Shown: piece after piece, positions 24,329 to 34,444 of the stretch
Position numbering within the stretch: the first letter of the stretch is position 1
How the letters are laid out: every line of letters starts with the position of its first letter
Program-made: the position numbers and the translations under genes
Origin: Armillaria gallica
Lineage: Eukaryota > Basidiomycota > Agaricomycetes > Agaricales > Physalacriaceae
DNA: 64,000 nt
Direction of reading: 5' to 3'
NCBI GenBank assembly: GCA_037576215.1
Contig: JBANDB010000004.1
Coordinates: 3,472,001 to 3,536,000, forward strand
Notes under the pieces: generated by a model
Seen by the model: only the letters and a program-made list of their open reading frames with translations
Told to the model about the DNA's origin: nothing
Database searches by the model: none

Positions 24329-25175
24329 ATATTCCTCTTTGAAGTTAGAGGCTCTTGCGCCTGCCGCTAGTCGATATCGGCGGCGGTTACCCATTCTCCT
24401 ACACAGGCACGCCGACTAATTCAGTAGCGGCTTCACTCTATATTTTCCCGTCCTGCGCTCATTCGATTTTGGTCCTCGGTAAGGCGGCTACTTTCCGAGT
24501 AGCCGTCTTGAACTCATCACCCAGAAGCCCCCCTTCTCAGCCTTTGGTTATTCTCCACCTCGCTTCTCATACTGCTGCAGAACAAGCATATCCAGTTCAA
24601 GTGAGGCGGTCCCTGGATTTATATCGATATCTTACCGATATTCGAGTTCATGCTCTACAAGGACTCCATGGTAACTCCACGTTCTGTACATCTCCACGGC
24701 TATTCTATAATCATCCCATATTTCGGCATTTGTCTTCATTCCCGGTGTGGCGGTCTCTGACCTGACCTCGTTCATCATGATCATCAGCGGGCGTCCCGCA
24801 ACCCAACTCATTCAGCCCTTTTCAGGCTGTGCGATAGCATTGTTAGAGGCTCGGCTGCTGTTGTTCGATTCTATGTGTTTACCACGAAGTTCGCCGTGAA
24901 TACAATGCATCTATCCTCAATTTTGACTCCTCGGGCATCAATTTCGTTCAAAAGTTACGATATCTCTCCCCTACGCCTCCAAGGGTCCAATCCGAGTCGA
25001 CTCCTCGGCAAACTACTACATCCTCCAAAGTCAGTTGTATCCCTCTCCACTCCTCGGTCTCTCGTCCATGGAGAAAATTACGAGTCCGATGCACATAAAA
25101 AGCCAGAACCATGACAGAGGAAGATCATACCTCTAGCAGCTTCTCCTGTAGCAGTCTCTTTCCACCACACACACA
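24329..25175. other. Intergenic, upstream of arrestin-like gene
   Basis: A plus-strand open stretch at 24355-24765 has no ATG at its start and no recognisable family. Nothing else is visible; the last part is the likely promoter and 5' UTR of the gene at 25176. Confidence 0.4.
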
Positions 25176-26590
25176 ATGCACTCCACTTCAGTACACACTC
25201 TTAGTCCGACTTCCTCTGAAGTAACACTCCACAATGATCCAGCATCTTCTTCTGACCTTCCCCGCTGGATTTACACCACCAAGCATATGAGAGTTGACCT
25301 CGGCACTCGCATGTGGGAGTCGCACGTTCCGTGCTATGGCCTGAATGGTAACATCGAAGGATCCATCCGCTTCTCAGGCAGTCCCAGCAATGTATCAAAG
25401 GTCACCGTTGCAGTAAGTTATCACTGTGTACGCAATACCTGAAACCTGACAACCGTTTTACATAGCTCCAGGTACAAGTTAGCACATCCGAGCAGCGATC
25501 TTCCACATTGCTGTCCCGTACTGTTCCCGTCTACACGCCATTTTCTCCATCCTCGGCCCAATGGAACGATGATTGCACCTTTTCGCTTCCTATTCCCAGC
25601 GAGATCAACTCGAACGGGGGTTCTTCAGCTATGCCGCCGTCGTTCTCGTACCACAGCTACGATACGATGTGCGATGTCTCTTACTTTATCAAAGTGTGCA
25701 TGGTTCGAAAGAGGAACGGTTTTTGCACGCACGAATCGTGAGTTTTCCGCTAGACCTCTTAGTTTACCTCCCCTCATCTTTTTCATCTTAGTCGTCTCAT
25801 ACCTATCCTGTACCTTCCCAAGTCGGAGCCCTGCCAGCCATCCCTGATCCAACGTGCAGGATCAAAAACGGAGATGGCGTCTCTAACGCCTATGACGCCA
25901 CAGTGGTCGGATTTGAAGAAAGGACATCATCAATTGGCGGGTGCCCTCGGAGACTTCGATCACGCAGTTTATGTGAGTGGGCCTCTATCTCAGCTTCCCA
26001 ACAAAGTTTAAAGAGCGTCTCAACAGGTGTCTATACCCTCCACGACTCTCGCTTCCGGCGACAGACTATCATTTTCCGTTAGCTTTGACACAGCCAAACA
26101 CCCGCTTCTAAGTCAGGTGTCAGACAAGAATATTCACGTCGCGCTCGTGAACAAAGTCTCGCTCTGGTCGTCGTCGAGCTCATCAAAGCTTGTATCATCC
26201 GAGCGCCAAATTGCATACGGTTCTGTGCAGTGCAAAGATGAATCTCAGGGTAGCCTTTTGTTCCAGGGGTCTATTCAGGCAGGGTGTGCAGGGAAAGAGA
26301 ATTCGTGGTGCCTTGATGGCGTTGTCAGCGTGGAGGTCAATCATAGTCTCTTTTTTTGCGCCTGGACTAGGATCTGACTTTGATTTTTCGTCCAGTACAT
26401 TCTCCGCCTTCGTGTCACTGTACCAAAGCACCTTAGTGGTCAATTCCCCACCTTTCGACATGATTCTGTCGTCACATTGACTTCGGACGAGTGGGGTGCG
26501 TCCCGGCGGGAAATGAAGACATTATGCGGCGTTCCTGCGCCAGCACTAGGTCTTCAGAGTAACTCACACAGGTGCTTGCTCTCTTCATAA
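25176..26590 (+). CDS. Arrestin-like domain protein
   Basis: Multi-exon gene starting MHSTSVHTLSPTSSEV at 25176. The segment LGTRMWESHVPCYGLNGNIEGSIRFSG followed by VSKVTVALQVQVSTS matches the N-terminal arrestin sandwich of basidiomycete arrestin-like proteins (an LG-R-W---P-YG-n--V-G-i--s pattern). Later exons give SCDV-YFIKVCMVRK, then the second sandwich (FSVSFDTAKHPLL..., ALVNKVSLWS) and YILRLRVTVPKHLSGQFPTFRHDSVV, a typical closing strand pair. The stop is at 26588-26590. Introns with good signals lie near 25412-25465, 25740-25800, 25973-26026 and 26336-26395. Arrestin-related proteins usually act as adaptors for ubiquitin ligases in endocytosis of membrane transporters; no PPxY motif was noticed, so that role is uncertain. 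The next gene downstream is a transporter. Confidence 0.7.
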
Positions 26591-27115
26591 CCTCGCCTTC
26601 GCAATCTCTGATGACTCCATCGTAGTGACGAGCCAGTCCCCTTTGTCAATGTCTTTGTTTGTTAGAACCTAGATAGAGTCACGACATCATTCTCTATCTC
26701 AGTACATCTTATAGCTCTGCCGTGTTACGTATGTACAAGGTTCGGCAATATCAGCAGCTATCACAATATCTCGGAAGCGTCGGACCGGAAGTGTGAACCG
26801 ATTGGGCCACGCTTGACAGCACATGCTGAGCTGTCTGCTCATTTTCATGGCGAACAGTATCTGCAATGTCCCTGTGCTATTTTCAATGTTTTCATGCGAA
26901 TTCACTTTACATGTATCTATCCTCTCACTGCGCAGGAAGCCCGAAGGTCTCCGGCCCCGCATAATGGCACCACCCCACGAATTGGTATGGGTGTGGGGAA
27001 AAGAAGCTCAGGTGATAACGCGTTATATCCTTTCAGCTCATGCTAAATACTAATGGTATAATAGACGTCCGTAATATCATCATAGCCAAGCCTCCCACTT
27101 TATCTCTCTCCGCTC
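26591..27115. other. Intergenic between arrestin-like and MFS genes
   Basis: No gene recognised. It holds the 3' end of the arrestin-like gene and the promoter of the transporter. Confidence 0.4.
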
Positions 27116-29705
27116 ATGTCTTCGGAGAAAGATTCGTCCTCGTCGCCTACTAAGACCTCTCTGGAAAAGGATAGAGAGAGATGCGAGCTTGTCGAAAACG
27201 CCAAGGACGGCGCGGTTCAGGTGATCGACAATTTCGGTGGCGAGGCTACGCTGCCGCCACCTCCGGCATTGACAGAAGAGCAAGAGAAGAAACTCTGGCG
27301 CAAGATTGACTTGAGACTCATGCCGATTTTGAGTCTGATGTATCTCTTCTCGTTCTTGGATAGAGGTTCGTTGATGGTCCATCTGCTGGAATGTCGTTTG
27401 ATATGAGTTTACTTGATAGGAAACATCGGTGCATAGTGACATGCTGATAATATGACAAGCGTTTACATTTTTGTTTGCTTCTGATAGGAAACGCTAAACT
27501 CCAGGGTCTGACTACACAGTTGCATTTGGATAGCAACAAGTATAACATAGCGCTGGTGGGTGTTACTGTTTTTGACTTAAATCCACTCTGAATTCCAGTC
27601 CACAGACAATGTACTTCGTCGTGCGTACGATCTTTCCCTTTAGAAACAACTTCTCATCTTCTTTTATAGCCATACTGCATTTTCGAGTGTCCTGCCAAGT
27701 ACGTTCCATCCGTGTTCTATTTGTTTGAACCTTTTTAACCCAATCGTCACGTAGTCTGGTTTTGAAGAAGTTTCGCCCATCTCGGTGTGTCATCTAGCTG
27801 GTATTTACATCGGCGGTGTTCTAAAACAGCGTGTTAAGATGGCTCCCGGGCATTACTGTTCGTCTATCTATGGTTTCTCTCGTTGTCTGGATTAACGTGA
27901 TTGATATCAGGTCGTCTGGGGCATCGTCATGTTGGTACCCTGTTTGCGTAACCATCTTTCAAATACTCATTCGCCTTCAGGACATTGATGGGTCTCGTGA
28001 AAAAGTAAAAAAACAACCGTGAACATCTGAACCTTTCTCGTTTGCTAATCCGTTGGAAGTTATCCCCAGCTCGTAGGCGTCCGCGTGTGTCTTGGTGTTG
28101 CGGAAGCCGGGCTGTTTCCCGGCGTCGTATACTAGTGCGTCCGATATTGAAACTCTGATCCATCACGCTTACCCGCAGATGAAGTTTAACTCTCTGGTAC
28201 CCTCGCCACCAACTCCAACTCCGCATTGGGTACTTCTTTGGTGCTGCGTCATTAGCCGGGGCCTTTTCCGGATTACTGGCTTTTGCTATCAGTTTCATGA
28301 GTGGCACTCGTGGATTACTTGGGTGGTCTTGGATCTTCGTGAGTGGCTCATATCATACTATTCTCTCCCAAAGATTGATACATTTTTAGATCATTGAAGG
28401 AAGTGCTACTGTAGTTGTTGGATTGCTTGCTTTCTTCAGTGCGTGTTGCACCCTTCTCTATCTCGGTGGACCTTGTGGTGACATTCTCCTTCTAGTCTTG
28501 GTGGATTTCCCTTCAACAGCCAAGTTCCTCACGCCAGAAGAGCGCGCGTTTGTCGTCTGGAAGAAGAGTGAGCATCGGTTTCTTTTCGTTGTCAGTACTG
28601 ACTGCTTACACAGAATATGACAATTCGTCCGTCGGAGAGGAGGAGCATTTTTCTGTCAAGCATATCATCCAGGCACTCACGGATTGGCAGGTATGTCCCC
28701 CAAGTCTGGGAACAATGGACTTTCCGACGTACTTGAATTAGGTCTTTCTTCACATCTTGATTTACATGTCCGTCATCGGCCCTTGTAAGCGCTCCATGTC
28801 AATATCCCATGAAGTCTATAAGCTCACATCGCTTCCTAGTATATGGCATAACATTGTTCCTCCCGTGAGTCCTATCTCTCTCTCTTTAGGTATATCGTGT
28901 GCTTATCTCCTGGTGCAGAACGATCATCAACACGTACGTACGCAATTATACATCCCCGGCGTTTCGCTCACACAATATTAGATTTGGCCACACGCCAGCT
29001 ATCAGTCAGCTTCTTACCGTACCGCCCTATATCTTCGCTAGTAGGTTATCATTGTTCACTATTGTCAAACCCTTATTTGTTTTATCATACCAGCCATCGT
29101 CCTGTACCTCTTCGCTAGATACTCCGACAGACTGAAAATGCGTTCTCCGTTTGTCTACCTGGGTCTGGGAATGCTCGTTGTGGGATTTGCTATCAATGTA
29201 TCCGATGCGGCTCCGGGAGTGAAGTATTTCGGGACGTTCTTTTGTGTTGCTGGAAGCTATGCCTCGTTCCCAGGAGTTGTAGCTTGGTAAGTGATATATA
29301 TACCCCGTAAAACTCTCTTTGCTCACGCTAAACTTAGGCTTGGGAATAATCTCGCGGGCCAGTATAAACGCGGAGTGGGTATGGCTACCCAGATTGGTAT
29401 CGGTAATTTTGCAGGCGCCATTGCGTCGAATATATATAGGACCCAAGATTCGCCGAGATTTATTTTGGGACGTGAGCATTGAAGTTCATTGACTCAGCTT
29501 TGCCGCAAACTGAAAAAATTCCTATGTAGATGCTCTGGAGTTGATGTTTGTGGGCATAGGGCTCGTTTGTGTGCCGGTAGCAGTCATCAGTTATAAATGG
29601 ATTAACGCGAAACGGGAGAAGGATATGCAGAAGGGAGTGAACTATTCCCGTGAAGAGTTGAAGAGAATGGGAGATAGGGCTCCTGATTTTAGATATATGA
29701 TATAA
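27116..29705 (+). CDS. MFS transporter, anion:cation symporter (allantoate/nicotinate permease) type
   Basis: Many-exon gene starting MSSEKDSSSSPTKTS. After a charged N terminus comes KLWRKIDLRLMPILSLMYLFSFLDR joined to GNIGNAKLQGL, the signature first helix of the fungal ACS (DAL5/TNA1/SEO1-like) MFS family. Small exons follow: YCIFECPA, LVLKKFRPSR joined to WLPGIT, VVWGIV, TLMGLVK, then GVAEAGLFPGVVY-like, YRIGLFFGAASLAGAFSGLLAFAISFM, GLLGWSWIFIIEG, VDFPSTAKFLTPEERAFVVW (the conserved cytoplasmic loop), then helices 7-12, ending KGVNYSREELKRMGDRAPDFRY. The stop is at 29703-29705. It is a plasma-membrane proton-coupled importer of small organic anions or vitamins; the substrate cannot be read from sequence. 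Some early exons are under 30 nt, so junctions need transcripts. No disabling change was seen. Confidence 0.87.
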
Positions 29706-30248
29706 AATGTAGGTACATTTACTGATTGTGTACGCACCACCTCAAAGGAAATCAGCGTCGCCTTTGAGTCGTTACTGGTTTCCCACATGTACGCCGAGGT
29801 TCACTGTTTTGGAAAAGGCATTATAAAACAACCCGACTCGTAGCTCCAAAGGGGGAAATTATGCCGTACCTCACCACGGAGTACGTCCCAGCGCCCTGAA
29901 CTCTACAAGGTTGTTGGTCATCAAGTCAACAAGGACACCTCTTTGAACTGGAAGATGGTAGTGATAGGTTCCTCTACACTGCGACCCAACTATGATCTAT
30001 TTTAAGACTTCTTTGACTATCACATCCCAGCCGGTCCACAACTTAATAAATCATCTTTAGTAAGTAAATCTTGTCCATGAGGAGAAAAAATCAAACTTCT
30101 TGCTCGTCTGCTTCAAACTACGGGGAATCTGAAACCGGCAATGACCAAATTCTGAATATCGTTGTGGTTCATAGACATACGCACATGACGACATACCTGT
30201 CTCACCGCGACCACCACCACCGAACAGAAAACCTCTCAAGGGCGAAGC
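29706..30248. other. Intergenic between MFS and PMP3 copy 2
   Basis: No gene recognised; 3' region of the transporter and promoter of the small proteolipid gene. Confidence 0.4.
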
Positions 30249-30503
30249 ATGGGTTCCGTTACCAGCGAAGAGATTCTTCTCATCATCGTACGTACCTCCG
30301 GGAGAGTAGTTACTTTACCTAATTGAAACTCGCTGCAGGTAGCCATCCTCATCCCACCGATTGCGGTGATCATCATGAAGCGCCCCATTGCAGAAATCCT
30401 CATCAATGTCGTCCTGACGCTGTTCTTCTGGATCGGAGGCATTATCCATGCGCTGTATTTGATTTACCAGCGAAGAAAATCGAGGTTGAGAAGGTGTCAT
30501 TAG
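30249..30503 (+). CDS. PMP3: PMP3/RCI2-family proteolipid, copy 2
   Basis: Two exons, 30249-30287 (MGSVTSEEILLII) and 30339-30503 (VAILIPPIAVIIMKRPIAE... TLFFWIGGIIHALYLIYQRRKS), giving 67 residues, close to the family's usual size. The intron is GT-AG (GTACGT...GCAG) and interrupts at the same place as in copy 1. Two membrane helices are separated by a short loop and followed by a basic C terminus (RRKSRLRRCH). The intact MKRP loop and W-GG motif indicate a functional stress-related plasma-membrane proteolipid. The nucleotide sequence is well diverged from copy 1 although the protein is conserved, so the duplication is old. Confidence 0.93.
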
Positions 30504-30748
30504 TTTCTATGACACGTTTGTGGAAACACTGACCTTGCCGAAGCAGTTACAACTACTAGCAAAACGGCCGTGTATTAATCCTCGACGTGTAGTGGTATAG
30601 CTCTTTTTACCCGTTGAAATTTACTGCAGCGGGGAACGCCGTGAACTGCCTTCCAGTCCAGCTGAAACAATAGAATTCAGAGTCTGCAGTCTAGGAATGA
30701 CAACGATGTAGTGTACAAAACGAAACGGACGGGAAAAGATGCCAAGAA
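30504..30748. other. Short intergenic region between convergent genes
   Basis: No feature recognised. Confidence 0.4.
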
Positions 30749-31620
30749 TCAAAGCGCCCAGTCATAACCATCTTCATCTGGTATCGCGAAGCCAACGCTG
30801 GCACAAAAAGTGACTGGCGACATCTTGGCGACGTCCTCGAAAGGGTCTACTTCCGAGCCACTAGGCAGCAGCTCATCTGGAAAGGCGTCCGAAAAAACAG
30901 GGAGTCCGAGAAGGGCTTGACGTGCGTTTTGATTCCGGTTAAAGTTTGTGGTCGGGGACGAGGACGAGGGAAAGTGTTGGACTGCAAAGGGATAAGGCGG
31001 ACTTCACCCTCAGCGAAATATGGAACAAAGAAAAAAGGCGAGAGTGGAGGTTGCTTAAAACAGACTTCTGAATGCGGAATAGCGTGTGCAGGTCGCAGAA
31101 TGGATCGATCAAAGGAGAGCATGGGTAGTCTTCAGAGTCCGGAAGAATTTCTGTAGAAATATCGAAAGCCGATTGAAAAGGCAATGAATACAAATCGGAT
31201 TCTGGCTTGGAATAGTGTGGTGAACTTTCGTGTGGATGGTTTTGTGCGTCACAGTGGGGAAGAACTTTTGCTGGGATAGCATTGTCGTTTAACCGAGAGA
31301 GCGGGCGACGAGGCGCTTTGAACGCCTTAGGCTTGTGGTAGTAGACATAGTTGCCTTCTCCTCCGACAGTGCAACAGATGCAGTTCGTGTTCGTCGTTGT
31401 TGGCTCGCTACGGCGATGTTCTCCTTGTTGTCACGAGATATCTTCTTCTTGCAGGAGCCATTATCTGAATAGCTACGTCAGAAACTATCAGCGGACAAGG
31501 CGAGATACTTACAGAGGGTATCGCTTGAGGTGAACGTAGTGGTTGAACGAATAAAGAGTAACATTTGTCATCAGCCAATCGGCTGGAAATATTCCGGCAC
31601 CAGCCAGCCATCATATGTCG
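30749..31620 (-). CDS. Possible multi-exon hypothetical protein
   Basis: Weak model. The last exon reads NFNRNQNARQALLGLP...FCASVGFAIPDEDGYDWAL and stops at 30749-30751. An AG acceptor (TTTGCAG) precedes it near 30980. Upstream, a continuous frame runs from about 31380 (CTVGGEGNYVYYHKPKAFK) through PLSRLNDNAIPAKVLPH to PLIDPFCDLHTLFRIQK near 31060. A further exon with a GTAAGT donor and a TTCAG acceptor (about 31512-31465) may precede it and could encode a Lys/Arg-rich start (NGSCKKKISRDNKEN). The joins between these pieces do not all agree in frame, so the model is provisional. No family recognised. Confidence 0.3.
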
Positions 31621-32116
31621 TACGTGATTTCTCCGTTTTTTATTTGCCTTCATCGTCCCTTCATCCACCTCCTTGTCTTTCCATCGTAACCCCACTCAGA
31701 ATAGTCCTTCATCTTCAAACCAATGTGTCGAAGCAAATACCACGATGGCAAATTCTCTATGTTCGGGAATCGGCTTAAATTGGAATCTGAACTCGTTCAA
31801 GATCCCTTAAAGTTAGAGCTTCAGCGCTAAAGGCTCGTTGTTCTTGGTGATGTTTCCCGTCAACGTAAGATCGATACAATAGTGGCAGCGAACAAGATTA
31901 TTGCAAAACAAACACGCAATTTTGGTTACAACGAAAGATTTTAGCGCGCGCAGAGGTTTTGACTAGAATGTAGGGTGGATGCCTGGGTATCATAAGAGTC
32001 GGGCGTTTGGGAAACGTTTGAGCTTCTTCAGGTACACGATGAAAGTTGGACTACCTGCCAGTGAACAGACCAAGGGATGAACTTTGACCTATCTACATCG
32101 CAGTTTACTAACTTGA
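31621..32116. other. Intergenic, no gene recognised
   Basis: 3' flank of the SET gene at 32117; nothing else seen. Confidence 0.4.
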
Positions 32117-33827
32117 TCAAGATGAAGCAAATTTGAACATAACGTGCGCCGGCGATCCCATCCGACTCGCCAATTTCCCCGTTATCCACTGCGGTGACTT
32201 TTTCATCGCTTCTGCATTCCTAAACACTCCGTAGAGCGGTTCCCCGGCGGCTAAACGAGCCAGCCACAGCTTCTCCCCATACATCAACGCGGTCTTCTCG
32301 TCGTGCAGATACAGGTATGCGCTGAAAAGCTCGTGCAGCGTTTGGCGATATGCAACCGAAGCATGGAGCTCTTCTTGCTCTATCCTCGCCAGAGTCCGCA
32401 CCGCAGCATCGATCTCAGCGTAAGAAGTATATAGGGCGTGCTTGGAGCCGATGCGCACAGCGGCGCGTATAGGGTCGCTCTTGGTAGGGTCAAGGCAAGC
32501 ACGGCAGGTGCATTCAATACCGTAAGGCACGAGGTCTTTCGCGCGCTCCGCCGCGGGCTGGAGAATGTCGGTAGTGAAAGTGGTAAAGATCTCTTCGCCC
32601 TCTTCAATGTCCCGAGCTGCGCGAAGCTGCATAGAGAACGTGGCCATGTGGAACTTGCGGTAGGTGTTGGGGGAGCAGCTATATCGAGGTAGAGATTAGT
32701 ACCGGATTAATCATGTTCTAAAAGAGTGTATGTCACCTGTGGTTCACCCTAGAGAGATCTTTATAGATGCCTGTGTACCTGCCAAACTTCCCTTGCATTT
32801 CTCAATAATATCGGTTTCAGCTCCCTATATACAAGGACGAGAGACCTACTTTCGTTGTTTGAAGTCGTCGGTATAAAATACGCATCTTCTATCATCGCAA
32901 TTTACATCAGCACCTATTATCAACGACTAAGCCGACGACCTACCGGTGCTGTCCATCAAGTCATCGTCGAGGACATACCCATTCGTCCTAGCCACGCCCA
33001 AGAGTGGACCACTCCCATCATGCAGGTGCCTATTACGAAGCCCCATGAATGTGTCTTGACTCTCTTCAGACATGCACTCAAAAATCGAAGCCACAACATC
33101 CTGTAAATACTTCGGCTCGTCAACCCGCGCCGCATCTAACGTTGAAGCTAAGAAACTGAGGTCCGTCGGTGGACTGATGGGGTAAACCATCAAAGGCCTC
33201 TCATCGGCGACGAGGTCGCCCGTCTTGAACTGACGCGCTGCTCGCATGCCCAGCCCTCTATGAAGCGAGGTGGAGATACGGTAGGCTTTTTCCCCCGTCT
33301 CTTTCAAAGGTCGAGGAAAACCTGAAATGTGCTCGAGTCGCCGCTTGAGATGGCTTGTAAGCAGGCACTGCGAGTCGGCGACCCGTACGTGGGTCCTAAC
33401 GTCGTCATCCGGATGTGGCTCGCTTTCGAATATACCAGGATCGTTCTCATCGGGAAACGGAGTAAAGGCTACGATACGGTTGATCAGCCAAGCTCAAGTC
33501 CATGGCGAAGATAAAGTCGCACCTTTGATATCATCATCAGTCAATTTCAAAAGGCCAAATATCTGGTGGTATAGTTCCTCTGTAAACAAATGTATTAGTT
33601 TCCCGATATCAAGAGTGCACCCTCTTACCTGGCGTCATGCGGGCTAAAGTATCTTTACATAAATAAGTAAAGGTATAAGAGATGAATGAAACAAGACAGG
33701 ACGTACCACTGATCCCACCTTTGAATCCATCCATTCGGAGCTTCGAGTTCGGTTTTCTTGCTGTTGGTTTCGGGATGCGAGAAATTCTTGAGATCGCCTT
33801 TGCGGCATTGAGAAATCGGTGTATCAT
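32117..33827 (-). CDS. SET-domain protein, family member a
   Basis: Starts MIHRFLNAAKAISR at 33827 and stops at 32117. Short exons carry TDDDIKG and then FPDENDPGIFESEPHPDDD, followed by the SET core: KAYRISTSLHRGLGMRAARQFKTGDLVADERPLMV (the G-G-f/a opening), LRNRHLHDGSGPLLGV, GRYTGIYKDLSRVNH joined across an intron (AACCACAG|GT) to SCSPNTYRKFHMA (the NHSCxPN cofactor motif), then MQLRAARDIEEGEEIFTTFTDI and a post-SET Cys group (GIECTCRACLDP). The C terminus is helical (LARIEQEELHAS...). The architecture resembles SMYD/SET-6-like proteins without a MYND finger. Such enzymes methylate lysines, nuclear or cytosolic, but these fungal members are uncharacterised. It lacks the PFPGGW segment found in members b and c. 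No disabling change seen. Confidence 0.82.
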
Positions 33828-33866
33828 GGTGGTTCGGTTGACGACTCGGAAAGGACGTTTCGTTCT

Positions 33867-33931
33867 TATATACTCTAGAAGAAGTCCTGTCCAAGGTTAG
33901 GCAACTGACAGATGTCGCAGGAGATCTGCGC
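33867..33931 (-). promoter_or_regulatory. Shared SET-family core promoter, member a
   Basis: A TATATAA box (33867-33873) lies 40 bp upstream of the ATG. A CTTCTTCTAGA string adjoins it, and a GCGCAGATC box lies further upstream (33923-33931). Members b and c have the same elements in the same order. Confidence 0.6.
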
Positions 33932-34444
33932 TTGGTAGTAACCGTTACCGGCGATCTGTGCTGATTGCATCCTTTTGGGAGGCAGATATCAAAGGCCACT
34001 CTGCATTCACGAGCGTACAACTGACATTGAAAAACAGCTAGTAGTGTCAGCATCCAATAAGCCTGGGTAAACGGAGGACTACCCCAACAAGGGAATTCAA
34101 TGGGTTGCAGAGCAGTTGCATCCACGCGCTGAAGCTGAAGACGAAAAGCCGCGCGACCTCTATAATTATAATATTCCACTGCTGTTCGCATCACAGTCAA
34201 GGTGAGGACAGCAAGGAGGATCCACAAGGATAGGGAAGTGAGAAAATGTGGCTGTGCAGTAAATTCGCGAGATGATGTATTGAACTAGAACTGCATTCAG
34301 GGCCCTTGTCCGATCAATGCTGCCAGCACTAGCTTATCATATTCCAGGATTATGCAGGCTGGCATTTATTTATTCACAAAAATATGTCATGGCAACAGAT
34401 ATAGAGACAAGAAAACATGAGCTGACCCGAACTACTATCTAGTA
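33932..34444. other. Intergenic between SET a and FunK1 genes
   Basis: A minus-strand open frame (33932-34227, with hydrophobic stretches) runs on into the SET gene in another frame; it has no family resemblance and was not taken as a gene. Confidence 0.4.

Noticed and set aside
24355..24765. 136-codon plus-strand open frame upstream of the arrestin-like gene
   Set aside because: No ATG at its start, no recognisable domain and no link to neighbours.
33655..34227. 190-codon minus-strand frame with hydrophobic segments overlapping the start of SET member a
   Set aside because: It overlaps the first exons and promoter of the SET gene in another frame, resembles no family and has no supporting intron pattern; probably chance.
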